From assembly GCF_000718555.1 (NCBI RefSeq), contig NZ_JOAN01000002.1, positions 186,001 through 250,000 of the forward strand: a stretch of 64,000 nucleotides of DNA. Direction: 5' to 3'. The first letter of the stretch is position 1, and the number at the start of each line of letters is the position of its first letter. The notes under the pieces were generated by a model. That model was not told the origin of the DNA, made no database searches, and saw only the letters and a program-made list of their open reading frames with translations. Source of the stretch: Micromonospora chokoriensis. GTDB taxonomy: Bacteria; Actinomycetota; Actinomycetes; Mycobacteriales; Micromonosporaceae. Of this stretch, positions 57,236 through 64,000 are shown piece after piece. The position numbers and the translations under genes are program-made.

Positions 57236-59883
57236 CACGATGCCGGCACGCAGGCGAGCCCCTCGAACGCGCTCGGAGTCTGCGTGCGCAGGGAAACTTC
57301 GCGGCCGCCCTGGACGAATACCTCAGTGTCCTGGCCGACCATCCGGCCGAGACGACGATGTGCCGCCGGCCGATCCTGATGGAAGCCGCCTGGCTGGCGT
57401 ACGCGCTCAGCTGTTCGAAGCTGGCCCGGGTGTGCGCTCACGCCGCCTTCGAGGAGGCCGTCCTCGGCCGGGCTGAGGTGCCGCCCCTGCTGCTCATTGC
57501 CCTGGTGGATGCCTCGGACGGCGAGTGGGAGGAGGCGCAGCGTAACCTCGGCGAGGCCCGCGCACGTGCCCGGTGGAGCCCGTCGCTGCGGCGCCGCACC
57601 CACCTCGCCGCGGCGGTCATCGCTGCCTTCGCCGGCGACGAGGGCCTGGCGCTGCGCGGTGGCGACCGCCGCGAGCGCGCTTTCGCCCGGCTCGCGTGCG
57701 CCGAAGCCCTGCAGACCTGCGGCCAGGCACAGAAGGCGGCGGAGCAGTTCGCCCTCGCTCGCGCCGACTTCGAACGGCTCCGGCCGGTCCGCCGGCTACG
57801 CCGGCGAGGGCGGCCGGCCGCGCGCCGATATCCAGATGCCCTCATGGAGCTCGGCTGGGCCAGGACCGTGTCCGGTCAGGGCCCCTCGGCACCGGACGCC
57901 GCGCTCGCGGCCACGACGCTCGCGGCAAGGGGCGCCACCGACCGGGCGATGCTCCTGAAGACCGATCTCCCGGCTGCCAACCGACGTAACCCGGGTCTCT
58001 ACTGGTATTCCGACAGATCCCTGGTGAAGCGCTGGAGTGACCTCGTCGGTAGTGATCCCGGCCGGAGCTGGCTGACGTCGGAAGACGCCGAGGCGCTGGT
58101 CTCACGACTGGTCGACGTATTCGGACGACTACGCGCCACCGACCCGGTCCGGTTCACCCCCGGCGACCGGCTCACGGTAGGCACACTGGCCCTCTACGGC
58201 GATCGCATGGGGTATCCCCAGCTAGCGCTGGAGGCGTCGCGGGCCGAACTGCGGATCGTCCGGTCCGAGGCCGGTACCGACGACGCGCTCGGCTGGGAGG
58301 ACATGGCATGGGTGCTGCGCCGGCAGGCGATCTGCCTGCGCGACGTCGGCGTGACCCACGGCCGGATCCCCCTGCTGGTCGAGGCGGCCGAGCTGTACCG
58401 GGACAATGACACCACCGAGGCTGGCCGCGACACTGTGCGGCGGCTGGGCGAGGACGTCACCGCCATCCACCTCGCCCATGGCGACTGGGCGAGCGCGACC
58501 GCCGCGACCGTGGACTCTCAGTTCCGGCTCGCAGCCATGTCCGGCGAGGACCCGCTGCCCGCAATCGCGAGCGCCCTCGAGATGCTGCACGCCAGGTCTC
58601 TGCATGATGCGCCGCCCCGCATTACCTACGACATCAACGACGAACGCACCGAAGTGCTCAGGGTTCTGGCCGAACGTGATCCCGCGCGCTTCGCCAGCGC
58701 GTACGGCGAACAGCTGTTGACCTCGATGCACGCGCAGCCTTCGGCGACCGGCGCTGCCCGAGAGGCGCTTTCCCTTGCTCGCGGCCTCCGCAGCGACGCT
58801 GCTCTTCGCTTCCGGATCTACCGTGAGATAGCTCAACGTACGCTGCCGGAGCGGCCGGCGACGGCACTGTCCATGCTGGACGAAGCGCTCGCCGCAGGCC
58901 CACTCCCCCCGGCGGACGCCGCCGACGAGGCTGAGACACACCGACTGCGGGCCGGATGCCTTCGACTACTGGACCGCGAGGCGGAACGTATCGACGCGCT
59001 GCAGCGCGAGGCCCAGATCAAGCTTGGGTACCCCGTTAGCGCCTTCCCGCACCGACGGCTACTCGCCATCGAGGACGTGCTCTGGGATGCCGGCCGGACC
59101 GATGCCGCGCTGGCGTTGATAGACAAGGCCGTCGACGTGGTAGCCGAGGGCACCGACGCCGCCGCGATGCTCCGGCTCCGGTGGGCCGAGCGTGCCTCCG
59201 AGCTGCTGCGCGACGAGGACGCCCTCGCGGAGCTGGCAGCCGTGGCCGAGCGATACCCGCCGCTGGCGGCACGCTGCCTGGCCGCGTACGGACTGGTGCA
59301 CTGGCGGGCGCAGCGGCGCGACGAGGCTATCGCCGCGTTGGACGAGTCGCTGGCGCTCGATCCCGGGCAGCACCACGCGCGTCATGTACGCGGCGTTCTC
59401 CGAACCCGGCTGGGCCACCTATTGGCCGCACACGAGGACCTGGAAGGGGCGGCACGGATTCAGCCGGAGTATTGGACGACGCGAGCCGAGCTGTCCGAAA
59501 CGTCGCTGCTCCTACTCCTCGGCGACGGCGCAGTCCGTGAGGGTCATCTCGCCGTGGACCTGGGTCCGGACGAAGGGGGCGCACACGCGGCATACGGGCT
59601 GGCGCTATTGGCGACCGGCCACCGCCAGGAAGCCGTTGCCGAACTAGACGCCGCCATGGCGCTGCGCGCGACACTGCACCCCCTCGACCTGCCCCGGTTG
59701 CTGGTGGCGCGCGGCGAACCGGACGCGGCGATTCGGGCGATGCACGAAGCAACCGCATCGTCGCCGGCGCCCTACCTGGTCCGAGATGCGGCCACCCAGC
59801 TACGACAGATGGCGGCCGCCCTGCCGGAGACCGCCAACGGGTGCGAGGTCGTGCTGGAGGTACTCACCCCGGCGGGCGACTGA
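57232..59883 (+). CDS. TPR-like repeat protein, last gene of the CHAT operon
   Basis: This 883-residue soluble protein is rich in helix-turn-helix repeats, clearest at the ends: ERARSLRAQGNFAAALDEYLSVLADHP near the N-terminus and RDEAIAALDESLALDPGQHHARHVRGVLRTRLGHLLAAHEDLEGAARIQPEYW (about 703-755), followed by TGHRQEAVAELDAAMALR. These are tetratricopeptide units. The start is TTG 57232, overlapping the previous TGA (TTGA) with GGAG seven bases upstream; it completes a chain of overlapping stops and starts across five genes. It has no membrane segment or catalytic motif and may be the sensor or scaffold of the system. A hairpin 57 bp downstream probably ends the transcript. Confidence 0.75.
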   Translation: MTRCRHAGEPLERARSLRAQGNFAAALDEYLSVLADHPAETTMCRRPILMEAAWLAYALSCSKLARVCAHAAFEEAVLGRAEVPPLLLIALVDASDGEWEEAQRNLGEARARARWSPSLRRRTHLAAAVIAAFAGDEGLALRGGDRRERAFARLACAEALQTCGQAQKAAEQFALARADFERLRPVRRLRRRGRPAARRYPDALMELGWARTVSGQGPSAPDAALAATTLAARGATDRAMLLKTDLPAANRRNPGLYWYSDRSLVKRWSDLVGSDPGRSWLTSEDAEALVSRLVDVFGRLRATDPVRFTPGDRLTVGTLALYGDRMGYPQLALEASRAELRIVRSEAGTDDALGWEDMAWVLRRQAICLRDVGVTHGRIPLLVEAAELYRDNDTTEAGRDTVRRLGEDVTAIHLAHGDWASATAATVDSQFRLAAMSGEDPLPAIASALEMLHARSLHDAPPRITYDINDERTEVLRVLAERDPARFASAYGEQLLTSMHAQPSATGAAREALSLARGLRSDAALRFRIYREIAQRTLPERPATALSMLDEALAAGPLPPADAADEAETHRLRAGCLRLLDREAERIDALQREAQIKLGYPVSAFPHRRLLAIEDVLWDAGRTDAALALIDKAVDVVAEGTDAAAMLRLRWAERASELLRDEDALAELAAVAERYPPLAARCLAAYGLVHWRAQRRDEAIAALDESLALDPGQHHARHVRGVLRTRLGHLLAAHEDLEGAARIQPEYWTTRAELSETSLLLLLGDGAVREGHLAVDLGPDEGGAHAAYGLALLATGHRQEAVAELDAAMALRATLHPLDLPRLLVARGEPDAAIRAMHEATASSPAPYLVRDAATQLRQMAAALPETANGCEVVLEVLTPAGD

Positions 59884-59939
59884 CGCCCTGTCTGGCCTAT
59901 CCCCGCCCACGCCGCTGAACATCGCCACACCTCCCGCCA

Positions 59940-59957
59940 CCCGATCTCGCGATCGGG
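59940..59957 (+). terminator. hairpin after the CHAT operon
   Basis: CCCGATC (59940-59946) and GATCGGG (59951-59957) form a perfect 7-bp stem with a TCGC loop, 57 bp beyond the last stop of the operon and upstream of the mannosidase regulatory region. There is no T-run. Confidence 0.4.
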
Positions 59958-60002
59958 ATCTTGACAGGACTTCGATGAGAGACGAGCATCCCTGATGGAC
60001 TA

Positions 60003-60014
60003 GACAACGTTGTC
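60003..60014. promoter_or_regulatory. LacI-type operator before the GH92 gene
   Basis: GACAAC-GTTGTC is a perfect 12-bp palindrome with the central CG step characteristic of LacI/GalR-family operators, 96 bp upstream of the mannosidase start. A TTGACA box lies at 59961-59966. Repression relieved by a mannose-derived sugar is a reasonable inference; the cognate regulator is not in this window. Confidence 0.55.
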
Positions 60015-60109
60015 AAAGCCGTGTGCGGCTCCGGCACGCATGGAGTGGAGCGTGATGGGCGACCCCCGTCGCGCTTCCCGCACACGGTGTCAATCGAAGG
60101 GCAGACACT

Positions 60110-63100
60110 GTGTCAGACACATCGGCGCGCGTGACGCATACCGCGAAACGCCGAGCCTTCGCCGCTGTCACGGCCGTGGCCGTGGCGGCGCTGTCGGCGG
60201 TCTCCGCGGGCACGCCGGCCTCGGCCGCCTCGGCTCCGCAGTTGGTCACCGACCCCGCCGCGTACGTCAACCCGCTGATCGGCTCCACGAACCTCGGCAA
60301 CACCTACCCCGGAGCGGTACGCCCCTTCGGCATGCTGGCCTGGAGCCCGCAGACCAGCACCGGCAAGCAGACCTCGACCCCGGCGCCCGGTGGCTACGAG
60401 TACGGCGCGTCTCGGATCCGCGGTTTCAGCCTCACCCATCTCAACGGGGTCGGCTGCAACGGCGGCGCCGGCGACATTCCGATCATGCCGCACGTGGGTG
60501 ACGTCACCTCCTCACCCTCCGTCGACACCTCCGACGCGACGTACGCGAGCAGCTTCTCCCACCAGAACGAGACGGCGCGCGCCGGGTACTACCGGGTGGG
60601 CCTCGACAGTGGCGCATCGGCGGAGCTGACCAGCACCGCGCGCACCGGCTCGGGCCGGTTCGGCTTCCCGGCCAACCAGCCCGCCAGCATGCTGTTCCGC
60701 ACCTCAAACTCGGAGACCGGCAGCACCGACGCCACCGTACGGGTGGACGCCGCGGCACGGACCGTCACCGGTTCGGTCACCGCGGGCAACTTCTGCGGCC
60801 CGCACAGCGAGAACAACCGCAAGGCCCTGTACACGCTGCACTTCACCGCCCACTTCGACCAGCCCTTCGCCAAGGTCGGCACGTGGCAGGACGGCACCCT
60901 GACGCCGGGCGCCTCGACGGCTGCGGGCGGCACCGGCCTCGACGCGGGCAACCCCGTGCCGGGCAAGGGCTCCGGCGCCTACGTCACCTTCGCCAAGGGC
61001 ACCACCCAGGTCGGCGTGAAGGTTGCCATCTCCTACCTCAGCTCGGACAACGCCGAGGCCAACCTGCGGGCGGAGAACCCGCAGAAGAAGACCTTCGACG
61101 CGGTCCGCGCGGAGGCGACGGCGGACTGGCAGCGCGCACTGGGCAAGATCAAGGTTGGTGGCGGCACCGCCGACCAGCTCAGCACCTTCTACACCGCGCT
61201 GTACCACTCGATGCTCGAACCCACGCTCACCAGTGACGTGGACGGCCGCTACCTCGGCGCCGACGGCAAGCCCCACCGGCTGACCAAGGGCCAGGAGGCG
61301 CAGTACGGCACCTTCTCCGGCTGGGACCAGTACCGCGCTCAGGTGCAGCTGATGACGCTGATCAACCCGAAGGCGGGCAGCGACTATGCGCAGTCGCTGT
61401 TCAACTACGCCACCCAGCGTGGCGGCGAGTGGGACCGCTGGCTGCTCCAGCACGGCAAGACGAGCGTCATGTCCGGTGACCCGTCGGCCCCCGCGGTCGC
61501 CGGCATCCACGCCTTCGGCGGGCGGGACTTCGACGTCAAGGGCGCCCTCCGTTCGCTGATCACCGCGGCGACGGTGCCGAACGCCAACGACTCCGACAGC
61601 GCTGGCTGCAACGTGGCGTGCGTCGGTCAGCGTCCCGCGCTCGACAAGTACCTGGAGCTGGGCTACGTACCGGCCGACGGCTGCTCCTGCTGGGGTGGCG
61701 CGGCCGAGACGATGGAGGACGCGGTCGCCGACTTCGCGCTCGCCGAGCTCGCCGGGCAGGTCGGCGACCGGGCGAACCAGCGGACCTTCCTCAAGCGGTC
61801 GGGCACCTGGAGCAACGTATTCGACGTGACCGCGACCCCGCAGGGTGGCTACATGCGCTCCCGCAAGGCCGACGGCACGTGGGCGGACCGCACCTTCCAC
61901 CCGGCGACCGAGAGCGGCTTCGTCGAGGGCAGCAGCGCCCGTTACACCTGGATGGTCTATTCCGACGTCGCCGGCCTGGCCCGCGCCATGGGCGGCAACA
62001 AGGCGGCCGAGCAGCGGCTCGACGACTTCTTCCGGACCCCGGACGGCAGCTTCGACTTCTCGGCCCGCGACCTCACCCGGTACGACCCCACCAACGAACC
62101 GGACATGAACGCGCCGTATCTCTACAACTACTTCGGCGTGCCGTACAAGACCCAGGAGACGGTCCGGGCCGTGTTGGACCAGCTCTGGAGCAACGCCCCC
62201 GGCGGCATCCCGGGCAACGACGACGCCGGCACCATGTCGTCGTGGTACGTCTTCTCGGCGCTGGGCATGTACCCGCAGAACCCGAGCCGGGCCGACCTGG
62301 TGCTCTCCGCACCGCTCTTCCCGCGCGCCGTGATCGAGGCCGGGCACGGCCGCAAGATCACGATCAACGCGCCGGACGCCTCGGCCAAGAACAAGTACAT
62401 CCAGTCGGTCAAGGTGAACGGCAAGAAGTCGAACCGGAGCTGGGTCTCCGACACCCTCGTCAACAAGGGTGGCACCGTCGACTTCGCGCTCGGCGCCAAG
62501 CCCAACAAGTCGTGGGGCAGCTCCCCCGATGACGCCCCGCCCTCGTACGGCGACGGTCGGCGGCCGTACCTGACCGGTGCGAGCCTGCAGATGCTCAAGG
62601 TCGAGCCGGGCACCGCCTCGGGTACGACGTACAAGGTTCAGGCGCTCACCGACACTCCCACCGCCGTGCGGTGGAAGGTCAGCGCGCCGGCCGGGCTGAC
62701 CGTCACTCCCGCGCAGGGTGAGTTCAAGCTGACCGGCGACGGTCAGGGCAGCAGGGAGCTCTCCGTTTCGGCGGCGGCCAACCTCAAGCCGGGCGCCTAC
62801 GCCGTCACGGTGACCGCCACCACCACCTCCGGTACGGCGCTGCCCACCGTGCAGATCCCGGTGACGGTCGCCGTGCGCGACAGCGTGCTGTGGAACCTCA
62901 ACAACAACGGCATCTCGGCCGACGACACCAACCCGCAGGCCAACTTCGACACCGGAGGGTGGAGCTACTCCGCCAAGGCGCTCGAAGCCGCCGGGGTGAA
63001 GCCGGGGTCCACCGTGTCGGTCGACGGGTTCGACTTCACCTGGCCGAACGTGGCGCCGGGCGACCCGGACAACATCCTGGTCGGCGGCGGGGGCCAGGTG

Positions 63101-63457
63101 CTCAGCGTCCAAGCGGCCGAGGGCGACACCAAGCTGAGCCTGCTGGGCAGCGCCGCGTTCGGTGCCACCAGCGGCACGGTGACGCTTACCTACACCGACG
63201 GCACGACGCAGGAGGCTGCCATCGGCTTCAGCGACTGGACGCTGGGCGGCGGGGGCGACCAGCCGTCGTTCGGCAACGTGACGGCGGTGCACACCACGTA
63301 CCGCGATGTGCTGGGTAGCGGCATCGACCCGGTGGCCACGTACGTCTTCGCGACGGCCCCGATCGACCTGCAACCGGGCAAGCGGCTCGCCAGCCTCACG
63401 CTGCCCACCACCGCCGAGGGCGGCGTCATCCACCTCTTCGGGGTGGCGACGGCCTAA
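60110..63457 (+). CDS. secreted GH92 alpha-mannosidase
   Basis: This 1115-residue exported glycoside hydrolase has a signal peptide (basic HTAKRR, hydrophobic AVTAVAVAALSAVSAG, cleavage near ASA-AS about residue 40). The GH92 N-terminal beta-sandwich opens with YVNPLIGSTNLGNTYPGAVRPFGM. The catalytic (alpha/alpha)6 part contains the acid in FVEGSSARYTW (Glu near residue 605) and the two-aspartate GNDDAGTMSSWY motif (about 703-714), which bind the catalytic water in this calcium-dependent family. About 250 C-terminal residues after the catalytic core form Ig-like domains. The enzyme trims alpha-mannosides, mostly exo-1,2, from glycans or fungal mannans. GTG 60110 follows a LacI-type operator. 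Confidence 0.9.
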   Translation: MSDTSARVTHTAKRRAFAAVTAVAVAALSAVSAGTPASAASAPQLVTDPAAYVNPLIGSTNLGNTYPGAVRPFGMLAWSPQTSTGKQTSTPAPGGYEYGASRIRGFSLTHLNGVGCNGGAGDIPIMPHVGDVTSSPSVDTSDATYASSFSHQNETARAGYYRVGLDSGASAELTSTARTGSGRFGFPANQPASMLFRTSNSETGSTDATVRVDAAARTVTGSVTAGNFCGPHSENNRKALYTLHFTAHFDQPFAKVGTWQDGTLTPGASTAAGGTGLDAGNPVPGKGSGAYVTFAKGTTQVGVKVAISYLSSDNAEANLRAENPQKKTFDAVRAEATADWQRALGKIKVGGGTADQLSTFYTALYHSMLEPTLTSDVDGRYLGADGKPHRLTKGQEAQYGTFSGWDQYRAQVQLMTLINPKAGSDYAQSLFNYATQRGGEWDRWLLQHGKTSVMSGDPSAPAVAGIHAFGGRDFDVKGALRSLITAATVPNANDSDSAGCNVACVGQRPALDKYLELGYVPADGCSCWGGAAETMEDAVADFALAELAGQVGDRANQRTFLKRSGTWSNVFDVTATPQGGYMRSRKADGTWADRTFHPATESGFVEGSSARYTWMVYSDVAGLARAMGGNKAAEQRLDDFFRTPDGSFDFSARDLTRYDPTNEPDMNAPYLYNYFGVPYKTQETVRAVLDQLWSNAPGGIPGNDDAGTMSSWYVFSALGMYPQNPSRADLVLSAPLFPRAVIEAGHGRKITINAPDASAKNKYIQSVKVNGKKSNRSWVSDTLVNKGGTVDFALGAKPNKSWGSSPDDAPPSYGDGRRPYLTGASLQMLKVEPGTASGTTYKVQALTDTPTAVRWKVSAPAGLTVTPAQGEFKLTGDGQGSRELSVSAAANLKPGAYAVTVTATTTSGTALPTVQIPVTVAVRDSVLWNLNNNGISADDTNPQANFDTGGWSYSAKALEAAGVKPGSTVSVDGFDFTWPNVAPGDPDNILVGGGGQVLSVQAAEGDTKLSLLGSAAFGATSGTVTLTYTDGTTQEAAIGFSDWTLGGGGDQPSFGNVTAVHTTYRDVLGSGIDPVATYVFATAPIDLQPGKRLASLTLPTTAEGGVIHLFGVATA

Positions 63458-63481
63458 CCCTGGTCCGGACCGCCGAATGAC

Positions 63482-63521
63482 GTGCGGGCCTGCTCTGCCG
63501 CGAGGCGGAGCAGGCCCGCAC
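63482..63521 (+). terminator. strong hairpin terminator after the GH92 gene
   Basis: GTGCGGGCCTGCTC (63482-63495) pairs perfectly with GAGCAGGCCCGCAC (63508-63521). The interior adds GCC/GGC pairs closing a GCGA tetraloop, for about 18 pairs including one wobble. It begins 24 bp after the stop and separates the mannosidase from the next gene. Confidence 0.8.
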
Positions 63522-63590
63522 TGGCATCGGATGGGTGAGGGGCTCGCGTTTCGCGGGTCGGCGACGAACGGCGGAGCATAGCGTTCGGAC

Positions 63591-64000
63591 GTGAACGGAT
63601 CACGTCTGCCTCGTCGGTTGCTGCTCACCGGGGCCGGCTCGGCCGCCGTGGCCGCGCTCACCGCCTGCCAGGCGGCCCGGTCCACCGTACCCACGCCGCA
63701 GCCGACCCGCGCGACGACGAGCGCTACGCCGGACGCGGCAGCGCTGCGGCGCAAGATCGCGAGTCTGCTCGTGGTGGGCTTCCGCGGTGACCGGGTGAAC
63801 CGCGACGACTGGATCGTCAAGGCGATCAGAGACGGTCTCGGCGGGGTGATCCTCTTCGACCGCGACCTGGAGACCGACACCGCCCGCAACGTCCGCTCAC
63901 CGCAGCAGGTCACCACGCTGATCCGGGACCTGAAGAGCGCCGCGTCGGGCCGACTCATCGTCTCGATCGACCAGGAAGGCGGGCGGACCGCGCGTCTCAA
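63591..64000 (+). CDS. GH3-family lipoprotein hydrolase, N-terminal part
   Basis: About 136 codons are inside the window; the gene continues beyond it. GTG 63591 begins a lipoprotein-like leader (RLPRRLLLTGAGSAAVAALTAC, lipobox LTAC, Cys26), then a Thr/Pro-rich linker and the start of a GH3 TIM barrel: RKIASLLVVGFRGDRV, DGLGGVILFDRDLE, and LIVSIDQEGGRTARL. The IDQEGGRV-like motif is typical of NagZ-type beta-N-acetylglucosaminidases. It is likely a surface-anchored enzyme releasing GlcNAc from peptidoglycan or chitin fragments. The catalytic region lies mostly outside the window. It is separated from GH92 by a strong terminator, so it is transcribed on its own. Confidence 0.82.
   Translation, partial: MNGSRLPRRLLLTGAGSAAVAALTACQAARSTVPTPQPTRATTSATPDAAALRRKIASLLVVGFRGDRVNRDDWIVKAIRDGLGGVILFDRDLETDTARNVRSPQQVTTLIRDLKSAASGRLIVSIDQEGGRTARL

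Noticed and set aside
60704-64000. 1098-codon open frame on the minus strand
   Set aside because: It is antisense to GH92 and GH3, which have clear signal peptides and catalytic motifs. The long frame is a by-product of high GC3; its protein is Val/Arg/Gly-rich without family signatures.
1-64000. CRISPR array, rRNA, complete tRNA, intact transposase or integrase
   Set aside because: None recognised: no regularly spaced repeats, no RNA-gene signatures and no transposase or recombinase motifs in any plausible frame.

Overview
The window is GC-rich DNA (about 70% G+C). Its strong codon bias, frequent GTG/TTG starts and dense ATGA/GTGA gene overlaps, together with the gene families present, point to a filamentous actinomycete. 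Micromonosporaceae is my guess, inferred from gene content and not tested. No rRNA, tRNA, CRISPR array or intact insertion sequence was seen.

Layout. (1) 1-2.5 kb: the start of a secreted-protein gene, divergent from an XRE-STAND-TPR regulator. (2) 2.6-23.3 kb: an aromatic-acid catabolic island. A leftward operon pcaI-J-H-G-B-D-C plus an IclR regulator encodes ring cleavage of protocatechuate through to 3-oxoadipyl-CoA; the final thiolase PcaF is absent. Divergent from it are an aryl-aldehyde dehydrogenase and pobA (4-hydroxybenzoate to protocatechuate), then a SsuABC/TauABC-type ABC importer and a PaaX-type regulator. A second leftward block (Rieske oxygenase, 72-residue protein, VanB-like reductase, IclR, SDR, amidohydrolase, MaoC hydratase, acyl-CoA ligase) looks like a feeder that demethylates and shortens side chains of methoxylated or phenylpropanoid aromatics. 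(3) 23.4-27.5 kb: a three-gene NACHT-type STAND operon whose members share a Gly-rich motif. (4) 27.6-35.8 kb: a MalY-like PLP enzyme, a Gfo/Idh/MocA oxidoreductase, a ThuA-like protein, a small secreted protein, a NADAR protein, a 1090-residue HEAT-like protein and a small basic protein.

(5) 36.1-46.0 kb: a putative, unrecognised specialised-metabolite cluster on the minus strand. It holds a type III PLP decarboxylase, a cysteine-synthase/rhodanese fusion, a SufS-like cysteine desulfurase, a class I methyltransferase and an ArsR regulator. Behind a separate AT-rich promoter region come two tryptophan-2,3-dioxygenase-fold proteins, a kynureninase-like enzyme and an O-methyltransferase-family protein. 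The parts suggest tryptophan/kynurenine chemistry combined with sulfur transfer. (6) 46.5-59.9 kb: a conflict-type region. It contains a membrane-anchored NB-ARC/TPR protein, small lower-GC genes, and a tightly coupled five-gene operon: DUF6338-like membrane protein, Clp-N-like/TM protein, TM/CHAT caspase-like protease, TM/TPR-like/Clp-N protein and a TPR-like protein. This operon is the best candidate for an undescribed system. (7) 60-64 kb: a secreted GH92 mannosidase behind a LacI-type operator, then the start of a GH3 lipoprotein.

In the catabolic island, the two divergent promoters around 8.9-9.1 kb each carry a GTTCG-N5-CG(A/G)AC site, which suggests joint control of pca and pob genes by the IclR regulator at 2.6 kb. 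The STAND/NACHT and CHAT loci share design features (membrane anchor, TPR-like sensor, effector or adaptor motifs) with known bacterial immunity and cell-suicide systems, but their function here is inference. All protein identities come from reading motifs by eye; no database search was possible.
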